Of a DNA stretch of 64,000 nucleotides, positions 34,674-43,025 are shown piece after piece. A program made the translations under genes and the position numbers. The notes under the pieces were generated by a model that searched no databases, was not told the DNA's origin, and worked only from the letters and a program-made list of their open reading frames with translations. Source of the stretch: Chloroflexus sp. Y-396-1 (lineage in GTDB: Bacteria > Chloroflexota > Chloroflexia > Chloroflexales > Chloroflexaceae); assembly GCF_000516515.1 (NCBI RefSeq), contig NZ_KI911784.1, positions 372,001 to 436,000 on the forward strand, written 5' to 3'. The stretch's first letter is position 1. Every line of letters starts with the position of its first letter.

Positions 34674-35610
34674 GAATACCTCCGTTCATCGTCATCAAGA
34701 ATTCGCGGTAACGTTGTTTTTCTGCTTCGTCTTTAAAGCGCACATAATGCAGACGAGGGCGCCGCTCCTCTAGCAATGGTATACCCTGACATGGATTGGT
34801 ACGAGCAATGATGAATAACGGTCTACCATCAGGTGGCAATTCAGCAGGAGCTGCTAATGCTTCAACGTCATGACCATCCACCTCAAACACCCGTACACCA
34901 AACGCAGCCAAACGATCCCTAATCGAACCTATCTCCATAACTGTCTCAATCTTGCCATCCGCCGATTGACCGTTGGCATCGATGTAGACGCCAACGGTAT
35001 CTAGTTTGTAGAAGACAAGGGTTTCCACGGCCTCCCAAGTTTGCCCAATCCAAAACTCACCATCAGACATAAACACCCAGTTACGACCGGTATGTCCCTT
35101 CAGCCGACGCGCAAGCGCAATACCGGCTGCCTGACTGAGGGCCTGACCTAACGATCCAGCCATCAGTTCGTGACCAGGTGAATGCTCGGCGCCGATCATC
35201 TCTACAGTACTCCCATCTTTATTGAACATCTCTAACCCCTGCGCGTCCATCCGCCCTACTTCAACAAGCAGGGCGTATAAGGCTAACGCGCAGTGCACCG
35301 GAGAAATGAAAAAACGGTCTAACTCAGGTTTATACGGGCCGTTATATGCAGCACCACTAAAGTAATGTGGATTGGTCTTACTTGGTACACCAGGGAAAGG
35401 TGGTGGAATACGCGGTGCACAACTCTCGCCAATACGCATAACACGAGTGTAGAGGGTAGCCAGAATCTCGGCTGCTGAACATGCCTGACTCAGGTACCCG
35501 CCGTTATTACGGATGGTAAAATCCAGTACCCGACGGCGGATCCCATTGGCAACCCGTTGCGTATATTCAGACCAGGTCGTAGACATTGCTTGCATCCCTA
35601 CTATCCTCAT
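34663..35610 (-). CDS. Transketolase, N-terminal section
   Basis: A protein of about 307-315 residues with the thiamine-diphosphate-binding half of transketolase: IRNNGGYLSQACSAAEILATLY, EHSPGHELMAGSLGQALSQAAGIALA, and the cofactor motif VFMSDGEFWIGQTWEA...DANGQ. The first ATG (35610) abuts the mtnA-like stop; ATGs at 35595 and 35586 both have usable ribosome sites, so the exact start is open. It forms one enzyme with the next gene. Confidence 0.9.
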   Translation of the reverse strand: MRIVGMQAMSTTWSEYTQRVANGIRRRVLDFTIRNNGGYLSQACSAAEILATLYTRVMRIGESCAPRIPPPFPGVPSKTNPHYFSGAAYNGPYKPELDRFFISPVHCALALYALLVEVGRMDAQGLEMFNKDGSTVEMIGAEHSPGHELMAGSLGQALSQAAGIALARRLKGHTGRNWVFMSDGEFWIGQTWEAVETLVFYKLDTVGVYIDANGQSADGKIETVMEIGSIRDRLAAFGVRVFEVDGHDVEALAAPAELPPDGRPLFIIARTNPCQGIPLLEERRPRLHYVRFKDEAEKQRYREFLMTMNGGIHGA

Positions 35611-36663
35611 CTATCTGTTATCTGTCCCCATCAAGCGAGGAAGGCTCTCGGTAAAGGGTGGGTAGGCAACACCTTTTTCCGTAATAATTGCAGTGATAAG
35701 GTCGGCTGGGGTGACATCAAAAGCATAATTCAACACTGGCGATCCTTCTGGTACCACTCGTTCCGCTCCCACATGCGTAATTTCCTCTGCATCCCGTTCC
35801 TCAATAGGAATGTCATCGCCGCAACGAATGCTCATATCAATCGTACTGGTTGGAGCAGCTACATAGAACGGGACACCGTGTGCTTTGGCAACTAGCGCCA
35901 GGTTATAGGTACCAATTTTGTTCGCCGTATCACCATTGGCCGCAATACGGTCAGCGCCGACGACACACAGATCGATACCGATCTTCCTCATTACGAAACC
36001 TGAAGCTCCATCAACTATAACCGTATGCGGAATCCCTAACTGATTCAATTCCCACGCCGACAGTTTAGCACCCTGTAATCGTGGACGGGTCTCATCCAGG
36101 TAAGCGTGAACTTGTTTGCCACTTTCGTGAGCAATCCGAATAATACCGAGAGCAGTACCGTAATCTACTGTCGCTAGGCTCCCTGTGTTGCAATGATGTA
36201 GAATCTTGGCGGGGTTGGGAATAAGTGGCTGAGCATTCAGACCAATCTGTTTATTAGCCTGAATATCCTCTGCTGCAATTGCATGGGCTTCGCGGAGAAT
36301 AATGTCACGAAGCGCGTCAGGGGTTAAATCGCGACTAGCACGAACCTTGTCCATTACTCGCTGGATAGCCCAGAAGAGATTGACCGCAGTTGGACGCGAG
36401 GCACGTAGCAGTTCAGCAGCCCGCTCAACTTCCCGAACAATATCCGTTGTCCGTTGAGCAGTAGAATGTAAAGCAGCTAATGCCAGACCATAAGCTGCTG
36501 CCGCACCAATTGCCGGCGCACCGCGCACAACCATAGTACGAATCGCCTCCGCGACCATTTGTGGATCGCGTAGTTCGAGATAGACCGTTTCCGCCGGTAG
36601 CTTGCGCTGATCGAGTAGCCGCAAAGCATTATCTTGCCACTCAATACTACGAAATGTTGTCAT
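35611..36663 (-). CDS. mtnA: S-methyl-5-thioribose-1-phosphate isomerase-like protein (MtnA)
   Basis: A 350-residue aldose-1-phosphate/ketose isomerase of the MtnA family. MTTFRSIEWQDNALRLLDQRKLP is the typical start (36663, AAGG upstream); a longer frame to 36726 overlaps mtnK. The catalytic Cys is in HHCNTGSLATVDYGTALG (near 158) and the Asp in VGADRIAANGDTANKIGTY (near 238). It converts 5-methylthioribose 1-phosphate or a related 5-deoxy sugar phosphate into the ribulose 1-phosphate. Length is normal. Confidence 0.9.
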   Translation of the reverse strand: MTTFRSIEWQDNALRLLDQRKLPAETVYLELRDPQMVAEAIRTMVVRGAPAIGAAAAYGLALAALHSTAQRTTDIVREVERAAELLRASRPTAVNLFWAIQRVMDKVRASRDLTPDALRDIILREAHAIAAEDIQANKQIGLNAQPLIPNPAKILHHCNTGSLATVDYGTALGIIRIAHESGKQVHAYLDETRPRLQGAKLSAWELNQLGIPHTVIVDGASGFVMRKIGIDLCVVGADRIAANGDTANKIGTYNLALVAKAHGVPFYVAAPTSTIDMSIRCGDDIPIEERDAEEITHVGAERVVPEGSPVLNYAFDVTPADLITAIITEKGVAYPPFTESLPRLMGTDNR

Positions 36664-36691
36664 AGCGCTACCCTTGTTCTTGCATAATCGT

Positions 36692-37912
36692 CTAAAGCGA
36701 GGGACGTGCTGATACGAGCATATCAACAGCCTGACGAATATCTGTTACACGATGCCGCTGCTTCAACCAGGAAATAGCGATATTTAACCCCAAACTTTCG
36801 GCAGTAGCCCGAACATGAGGATCATCGATAGTCCAAAAATCATGAACATGGGCCATTCCTATCAAACGGCGCATCATCTCGGCTGCACCAAAACCGAGCG
36901 TATCTTGCAGCAGATGACGCATATACTTGGCTCGGAAAGCTGCCGAAGGCCAATCACCGTTACCCTGGTTTTCCCAGAGGGTCAGGAATTCCTCTTCAAA
37001 GATGTTCCAGGTTCGCACAATCAGATCGGCCAACCATTGGCGATAAGCAGCTCGTTTGGTGTCGTCTTTTGCATGGTATTCCTGAGCAGCATAAGAAAGT
37101 GCCAGATTACCGAGATAAGAACCGATATCGTGACCTATTGGCCCAAAGAATGCGAATTCAGGATCGACAACTTTGGTTTCTTGCACGTTCAGCATAATTG
37201 ATCCAGTATGCAAATCGTTATGGATCAGCGCCTGAGCGTGGGTCATGTAGCGCTCTTTAAGCATGAAAACTTCTGAGCGCAGATCGTCATCGGCATAGAT
37301 TGAGCGCACCTGAGTTTCTAACAAGCTGGTGTAACGGTTATTGGGATGCTCGATATATGGCTGGGTAAAGACCAAATCTTCTTGAACCTTACAAAGCACC
37401 GGATTGATAAATCGTGGTACCAACGCTTTCTTTTCAGTCGAACTTAGATATAAATCCGATGTATAAAAGAGCGTTCTCGCCATAAATACTCCCATGTGAC
37501 GATCCACATAGGGGTACTCAATTTGTTGCATCAATCCTTCACGCATTACCAGATGGTGATTGAGATCTTCCATGATGGTAATGTGACGGGATTCATCATA
37601 GTAGTAAATGACTGGGGTTTGCTCTGGACAATACCGTGCCTGATTTTGTAAGAAATCGTACTCGATACGAGAACGATCTACAGGCATCTTGAAATCGGGA
37701 TAGCGCCACGCATACGGCAGTGCTTGCTTCACAATAACGCTTTTTTGTCCATCGTGCAGTGCCGAAACCCGAAAAATTAAATTGACATTCCCTTCAGATA
37801 TTTGACAAGCCTGAAACTCGGTGACTCCCGCAAATATATTTTGGTAGACCGGTGTCGTCTTGAGATAGTCAACCACTGTCTGAGCGGTCAAAGCGACAAC
37901 TTGCGGTTCCAT
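36692..37912 (-). CDS. mtnK: 5-methylthioribose kinase-like protein (MtnK)
   Basis: A 406-residue kinase of the MtnK family (aminoglycoside-phosphotransferase fold). AAGGAG lies 10 bases before the ATG at 37912. It contains SEGNVNLIFRV (nucleotide loop), VIVKQALPYAW, IMEDL, the catalytic loop ALIHNDLHTGSIM and the metal motif VVDPEFAFFGPIGHDIGSYLGNL, where His stands in place of the common Phe. It would phosphorylate an imported 5-substituted ribose at C1. The following mtnA-like gene agrees with this. Confidence 0.9.
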   Translation of the reverse strand: MEPQVVALTAQTVVDYLKTTPVYQNIFAGVTEFQACQISEGNVNLIFRVSALHDGQKSVIVKQALPYAWRYPDFKMPVDRSRIEYDFLQNQARYCPEQTPVIYYYDESRHITIMEDLNHHLVMREGLMQQIEYPYVDRHMGVFMARTLFYTSDLYLSSTEKKALVPRFINPVLCKVQEDLVFTQPYIEHPNNRYTSLLETQVRSIYADDDLRSEVFMLKERYMTHAQALIHNDLHTGSIMLNVQETKVVDPEFAFFGPIGHDIGSYLGNLALSYAAQEYHAKDDTKRAAYRQWLADLIVRTWNIFEEEFLTLWENQGNGDWPSAAFRAKYMRHLLQDTLGFGAAEMMRRLIGMAHVHDFWTIDDPHVRATAESLGLNIAISWLKQRHRVTDIRQAVDMLVSARPSL

Positions 37913-37934
37913 AGACGTTATACTCCTTCTCACA

Positions 37935-39011
37935 TTAGCGGCGAGTAGTGTAATAGCTCAAACCGAGTGACACAATCAACACCAACCCCTTGATAACGTC
38001 CTGGATATACCAGGGAATATTCATCATTGTTAAACCGTTCAACATAACTCCTACGAAGATTGCACCCAATACCGTGCCAAATACATTAGCACGCCGCGCA
38101 TTTAGCACTGCAAAACCGAAATAGGTTGCAGCGACTGCATCAAGCAAATACGGATCACCCGCCTTTACTGCCCCTGACCCAATCCGTGCTGCCAGAACTA
38201 ACCCACCAATTGTTGCGAGTACGCTACTAATCACGTAGGCCATCGTGCGTACTTTGTTGACATCGATACCTGCTAGGCGAGCAGCTTCAATGTTGCCACC
38301 AACGGCATAGAAGATACGTCCGAATCGTGAAAATTCTAGGAAGATAAAGGCCACGAGGGCGATTACAAACATTATCACAACGGGTACAGGAACCCCACGA
38401 AATACCTCACTCGACAAGATAAAACCCTGTCCAAGGAACAGAAAGTCTGGATGAATAGCACCTTCGGCAATTTCACGAGTGGGGCTCCAGGGATTGGTCA
38501 TACCTTTATATACAGCATCTCCCTTAGTAATACTCATCTGCAAACCTTGCACCAAATAAAGCACGCCTAATGTTGCCAAAAGATCAGGTATACGTAGTCG
38601 AATGATCAAGAACGAATTCAACAAACCGATTATCACACCAACGGCAAGGCAAATCAGGATCGCGAAGTACCATGGCACACCCCAGATGACCATAAGAGCA
38701 CTGGAAAGAATTACTGCCAAACCGGTCACTGCCCCCACTGACACATCGAAGCCATTGACCACCACCGAAAATGTGACACCTAGCGCCACAATGGTCAGAA
38801 TAGAGACTGCACGCAGAATATCGAGCAGATTGTCAACCGAAGCAAAGGCCTGGGTACGAATTGAGAAGAACAGCGAAACTAGAATCAAGGTAAGAATGAG
38901 CCCATAACGTAGGAAAAAGCGGGAAAGAATCGATCCTATATGAATATTGAGTGGTTTTGCTTCCGCAATACCTACTTGTTTTGAAGCTGTAGGAGTTTTA
39001 TCCGATGTCAT
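37935..39011 (-). CDS. Ribose-type ABC transporter permease
   Basis: A 358-residue RbsC-like permease with about 8-10 membrane helices. The family signature VNGFDVSVGAVTGLAVILSS (near 87) and the late GGNIEAARLAGIDVNKVRTMAYVISSVLA (EAA-like, near 237) are clear. The gene lies between the ATPase and the kinase genes on the same transcript. It would import a pentose or pentose derivative. Confidence 0.9.
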   Translation of the reverse strand: MTSDKTPTASKQVGIAEAKPLNIHIGSILSRFFLRYGLILTLILVSLFFSIRTQAFASVDNLLDILRAVSILTIVALGVTFSVVVNGFDVSVGAVTGLAVILSSALMVIWGVPWYFAILICLAVGVIIGLLNSFLIIRLRIPDLLATLGVLYLVQGLQMSITKGDAVYKGMTNPWSPTREIAEGAIHPDFLFLGQGFILSSEVFRGVPVPVVIMFVIALVAFIFLEFSRFGRIFYAVGGNIEAARLAGIDVNKVRTMAYVISSVLATIGGLVLAARIGSGAVKAGDPYLLDAVAATYFGFAVLNARRANVFGTVLGAIFVGVMLNGLTMMNIPWYIQDVIKGLVLIVSLGLSYYTTRR

Positions 39012-39027
39012 AATTTTCTACTCCTCA

Positions 39028-40548
39028 CTAAGCCATGCTATGAGCTGTCTTCGTATGGACGGCACCAATTGCTAACTCCATGACTTGTTGACGAGCAACA
39101 AGCCGAGAATCAAACTCACCAACAATTTGACCATCACGCATTACGAGCACACGATCTGCCAAACTAAGAACTTCATCAACATCAGAAGAAGCAAAGATTA
39201 CGGCAGATGTGCGTGAAAGTTCACGAGCGAGTGCATATACTTCTTGCTTTGCACCAATATCAATCCCTTGAGTGGCTTCATCGAAGAGCATCACACGCGC
39301 CCTCTGCAAAAGCCACTTACCAATAACCACTTTTTGCTGATTACCGCCACTAAGATTCTTTACAGCCATTCCAGGATCAGGAGGTACGAGCTTGAGGCGG
39401 TTAATTATGTGCAGAACATGCGGTATTTCTTTGAAAGGTAGAACAAAACTTAGATAGCTGAAATCACGGATAAAGGGTAATGTGATATTAGTACGAACAG
39501 AATATTCAATCCACAATCCACGATGACGACGGTCTTCAGGGATCAGAAAAATACCGTGTCGAATAGCATCCTTTGGTTGTCGAAAGTGTACAACTTTTCC
39601 ATCGAGAATGATGTCACCATGATCGGCCTTTTCACTACCGGCGAGAATGTTTAACAACTCAGTTTTCCCTGCCCCTGTCAATCCAGTTATCCCAAGAATC
39701 TCGCCGCGAAACGCCTGAATGCTGATATTGTTCAGCCGCTTTCCCCATCGTATATTCCGTACTTCTAGTACTAACTCACGCTCTTGGGTTGGAATACGTG
39801 TCGGAAAGAGATTGCCAGGTCGGGTACCTAACATGGCTTCTACTGCTTTAGACATCTCAAAGGTTTCTCGATTGAAGTGAGCCACTTTCTTTCCGCCACG
39901 AAGAATAGTGATGTCGTCAGCAATTTCTTGAATTTCTGCTAATCGGTGGGAGACATATAGAAATGATACTCCTCTCTGTTTCAGCTTACGTATAATGTTG
40001 AATAAATGCTCTACATCACTTACGCTCAGGGCAGCAGTGGGTTCATCTAGAATTAAAAATGAAGCATTGCGTGACATAGCCCGTGCGATAACCAACAGTT
40101 GTTTTTGCGGTAATGAGAGATCCGCGACCGGTTTGTCTACATCGATATCAAGTTGTAGCTTTTGTAAAATCTGCCTGGCCTCATCATGCAATCTTTTTTT
40201 ACGTACAAAGAAACCTTCTTCAGGGGTAGCAAGTTTCTCAATCAGCAGGTTCTCGGCAACACTTAAATACGGAATAAGAGTTGTATCAACTTCCTGGTGA
40301 ACAACCTCAATACCATATCGAAACGCATCTGCTGGTTTATGTATCGAGATTACCTGTCCATTTAGTTCAATTTTTCCCTCATAGGAGGAATAGTAACCGG
40401 TCAGAATTTTTATCAATGTACTTTTACCAGCACCATTTGCACCTATCAAAGCGTGGACGCATCCACCACGAAGCTCTAAATCGACACCATCCAACGCTAC
40501 AACCCCAGGAAAAACCTTGCCTAAGCCAGACGCTTTTAGAACAGCCAT
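39028..40548 (-). CDS. Ribose-type ABC transporter ATP-binding protein
   Basis: A 506-residue double ABC ATPase (RbsA-like). GAGGAG lies seven bases before the ATG at 40548. Domain 1 has Walker A GANGAGKST, LSLPQKQLLVIARA and LILDEPTAALS; domain 2 has GLTGAGKTELL, IPEDRRHRGLW and the signature NLSGGNQQKVVIGKWL with MLFDEATQGID. The typical pattern of a strong first and altered second domain is present. Confidence 0.92.
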   Translation of the reverse strand: MAVLKASGLGKVFPGVVALDGVDLELRGGCVHALIGANGAGKSTLIKILTGYYSSYEGKIELNGQVISIHKPADAFRYGIEVVHQEVDTTLIPYLSVAENLLIEKLATPEEGFFVRKKRLHDEARQILQKLQLDIDVDKPVADLSLPQKQLLVIARAMSRNASFLILDEPTAALSVSDVEHLFNIIRKLKQRGVSFLYVSHRLAEIQEIADDITILRGGKKVAHFNRETFEMSKAVEAMLGTRPGNLFPTRIPTQERELVLEVRNIRWGKRLNNISIQAFRGEILGITGLTGAGKTELLNILAGSEKADHGDIILDGKVVHFRQPKDAIRHGIFLIPEDRRHRGLWIEYSVRTNITLPFIRDFSYLSFVLPFKEIPHVLHIINRLKLVPPDPGMAVKNLSGGNQQKVVIGKWLLQRARVMLFDEATQGIDIGAKQEVYALARELSRTSAVIFASSDVDEVLSLADRVLVMRDGQIVGEFDSRLVARQQVMELAIGAVHTKTAHSMA

Positions 40549-40633
40549 CACTATGCTCCTCAAGTGCTCCTTACCGGATCATCTACGTGGTGTGGGGATA
40601 CGCCCCACACCACACCAACTATAGCCTAACTAC

Positions 40634-42802
40634 TTACCTACCTGCCAGCGTACACATCCACGGGAACCAGTTAAGCGGCGACTCACCCATAGCCGGCATA
40701 GCCTGGATCAGCTCGTCCATATTGGTGATCTTGTTCGCCAGCAAGAAATCACGTGTGATCAACTGCGGCTGCACCAACAGGTACTTGTCGACCTTTTCCC
40801 CCGCCACCAGGGCCGCCGCCGTCCGTACCGCCAACCGACCCACACTGTACGAATCGGTAGCGACTGTTGCCACCCACGGACTGTCCGGGGCGATCATCAG
40901 TTGGATATCCTCATTAGTGATGTCAACTGAATAGACCCGATAATCTTTCCCTCGTCCTGCTTGCGTGATCGCCCGCACGGCCCCTTTGGCAAACTCGTCC
41001 CACATCGCGACAACGACGTTCGCATTCGGGTATTCCTTCATCGTCGCTTCCATCCGCGTCTGCGTGTCGGCGGCAGTGTTGTCGGTCACGGCGCCAATCC
41101 GCGTCACTTCCTTCAACCCCGGATAGCGCCATTTGAAGTCCTGCCAGATGCGGTCACGCTTGTCGAGGGGCGCAAAGCCACCGACGTTCACATACACCAC
41201 ATCCGCCTGCCCGGCGTGGTCGGTGACAACCTTCTTCGCCAGCAGGAAGCCGATCAGCATATCGTCCTGCTCGATTTCCGGCACTTGCGGGTTATCGACC
41301 ACTAAGTCAAAGGACACCACCTTGATCCCTTTCGCCAAAGCCTCTTCAATCTTGGGCAGCAACGGATCGGGTCGTCCGTGGTCGACGATGATGGCATCCA
41401 CCCCTTGCTGGATAAAGTTCTCCATCGCCGTCACCATCTTCGCCATATCACCACGCGCCGTTGCTTCGAGCAGTTCAACACCCAGCTCATTCGCCATCGA
41501 TTGCGCCCCAGCTAGATACCGCTCAAAGAACGACCCCTCTCCAACCTCGCGTACCAGCGCGATGCGTACCTTTTTGTTTGTAAAGACACTCGGAATTTGA
41601 TCACTCTTGACCTGGCAAATCGGTTGAGAACTCATCTCTCCGCCGGCACCAATAGTAATTTGCGGCATAGAATAGCCATTCCGGGCCAGCACCTTTTCCA
41701 TCCACGGGAACCAGTTGAGAGAGGACTCACCCATAGCCGGCATAGCCTGGATCAGCTCGTCCATATTGGTGATCTTGTTCGCCAGCAAGAAATCACGTGT
41801 GATCAACTGCGGCTGCACCAGCAGGTACTTGTCGACCTTTTCCCCCGCCACCAAGGCCGCCGCCGTCCGTACCGCCAACCGACCCACACTGTACGAATCG
41901 GTAGCGACTGTTGCCACCCACGGACTGTCCGGGGCGATCATCAGTTGGATATCCTCATTAGTGATGTCAACTGAATAGACCCGATAATCTTTCCCTCGTC
42001 CTGCTTGCGTGATCGCCCGCACGGCCCCTTTGGCAAACTCGTCCCACATCGCGACAACGACGTTCGCATTCGGGTATTCCTTCATCGTCGCTTCCATCCG
42101 CGTCTGCGTGTCGGCGGCAGTGTTGTCGGTCACGGCGCCAATCCGCGTCACTTCCTTCAACCCCGGATAGCGCCATTTGAAGTCCTGCCAGATGCGGTCA
42201 CGCTTGTCGAGGGGCGCAAAGCCACCGACGTTCACATACACCACATCCGCCTGCCCGGCGTGGTCGGTGACAACCTTCTTCGCCAGCAGGAAGCCGATCA
42301 GCATATCGTCCTGCTCGATTTCCGGCACTTGCGGGTTATCGACCACTAAGTCAAAGGACACCACCTTGATCCCTTTCGCCAAAGCCTCTTCAATCTTGGG
42401 CAGCAACGGATCGGGTCGTCCGTGGTCGACGATGATGGCATCCACCCCTTGCTGGATAAAGTTCTCCATCGCCGTCACCATCTTCGCCATATCACCACGT
42501 GCCGTTGCTTCGAGCAGTTCAACACCCAGCTCATTCGCCATCGATTGCGCCCCAGCTAGATACCGCTCAAAGAACGACCCCTCTCCAACCTCGCGTACCA
42601 GCGCGATGCGTACCTTTTTGTTTGGATCGGCAAAAGCCAGTGGAATACCATCTTGTGTTGTCGGAGCAGCAGTGGCTGAAGCCGGTTGAGTCTGTTGGGT
42701 TGGGACGGTTGAGGTTTCGGGCGGTGCGGCACAACCAACGAGCGTCAACGCTACCAACACGAAGAGGTTGATGAAAAGCGACAAAGAACGCCCCGTCTTC
42801 AT
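40634..42802 (-). CDS. Sugar-binding lipoprotein with tandemly duplicated binding domain
   Basis: A 722-residue periplasmic-binding protein of the RbsB class. A lipobox (LTLVGC, Cys24) follows the signal peptide. Two binding domains, residues ~60-367 and ~408-715, are almost identical in protein and DNA; a usual binding protein has one. A ~40-residue linker (EKVLARNGYS...SDQIPSVFTN) is probably the original C-terminal tail. The second copy ends early, with WFPWM followed by CTLAGR. The frame is kept because the repeat offset (1044 bp) is a multiple of 3. It would deliver substrate to the ABC importer downstream. Confidence 0.85.
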   Translation of the reverse strand: MKTGRSLSLFINLFVLVALTLVGCAAPPETSTVPTQQTQPASATAAPTTQDGIPLAFADPNKKVRIALVREVGEGSFFERYLAGAQSMANELGVELLEATARGDMAKMVTAMENFIQQGVDAIIVDHGRPDPLLPKIEEALAKGIKVVSFDLVVDNPQVPEIEQDDMLIGFLLAKKVVTDHAGQADVVYVNVGGFAPLDKRDRIWQDFKWRYPGLKEVTRIGAVTDNTAADTQTRMEATMKEYPNANVVVAMWDEFAKGAVRAITQAGRGKDYRVYSVDITNEDIQLMIAPDSPWVATVATDSYSVGRLAVRTAAALVAGEKVDKYLLVQPQLITRDFLLANKITNMDELIQAMPAMGESSLNWFPWMEKVLARNGYSMPQITIGAGGEMSSQPICQVKSDQIPSVFTNKKVRIALVREVGEGSFFERYLAGAQSMANELGVELLEATARGDMAKMVTAMENFIQQGVDAIIVDHGRPDPLLPKIEEALAKGIKVVSFDLVVDNPQVPEIEQDDMLIGFLLAKKVVTDHAGQADVVYVNVGGFAPLDKRDRIWQDFKWRYPGLKEVTRIGAVTDNTAADTQTRMEATMKEYPNANVVVAMWDEFAKGAVRAITQAGRGKDYRVYSVDITNEDIQLMIAPDSPWVATVATDSYSVGRLAVRTAAALVAGEKVDKYLLVQPQLITRDFLLANKITNMDELIQAMPAMGESPLNWFPWMCTLAGR
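40656..41580. repeat. Direct repeat copy 2 inside the binding-protein gene
   Basis: 925 bases that match 41700-42624 at an offset of 1044, with only a handful of differences seen by eye, for example near 40671-40678, 40778 and 40809. Confidence 0.9.
41700..42624. repeat. Direct repeat copy 1 inside the binding-protein gene
   Basis: First copy in gene direction; 119 bases separate it from the other copy. Confidence 0.9.
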
Positions 42803-42860
42803 TGACTCCTCCTTGGATGGACTACAGGGAACCTAGTGAAGTGATAAATTTGTTCATTAC

Positions 42861-42874
42861 TGTACTTTTGTACA
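42861..42874. promoter_or_regulatory. Palindromic operator candidate for the SorC-type regulator
   Basis: TGTACTTTTGTACA is a five-base-arm inverted repeat (TGTAC/GTACA) with four central bases. It touches the -10 element and covers the expected start of transcription, a good place for repression by the operon's own regulator. Confidence 0.55.
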
Positions 42875-42902
42875 ATATACTGGAAGAAAAGTGGTTTGTC
42901 AA
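42874..42902 (-). promoter_or_regulatory. Sigma70-type promoter of the pentose/RLP operon
   Basis: Minus-strand TTGACA (42897-42902) and TATATT (42874-42879) with a 17-base spacer. Transcription would start near 42867. Confidence 0.82.
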
Positions 42903-42972
42903 TAGAGTTTCGTGAAATGCCAGGGTTTTCAAAGTGCTCAGCTTTGGATACATCTGAGACCGGTGCAAGACC

Positions 42973-43013
42973 CAGTTGACAAACCAACTACGATCAACGA
43001 TAATTGTCAACTG
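42973..43013 (+). promoter_or_regulatory. Promoter with flanking inverted repeat, XRE/MazF operon
   Basis: TTGACA (42976-42981) and GATAAT (42999-43004) are separated by 17 bases. The perfect ten-base arms CAGTTGACAA (42973-42982) and TTGTCAACTG (43004-43013) cover the -35 and the start site. This is the expected layout of an autoregulated operator. Confidence 0.82.
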
Positions 43014-43025
43014 AAAGGGGGAATT

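Noticed and set aside
42861-42874. LexA-type box
   Set aside because: The arms TGTAC/GTACA do not fit known SOS boxes well enough and no SOS gene is controlled; the local SorC regulator is the simpler partner.
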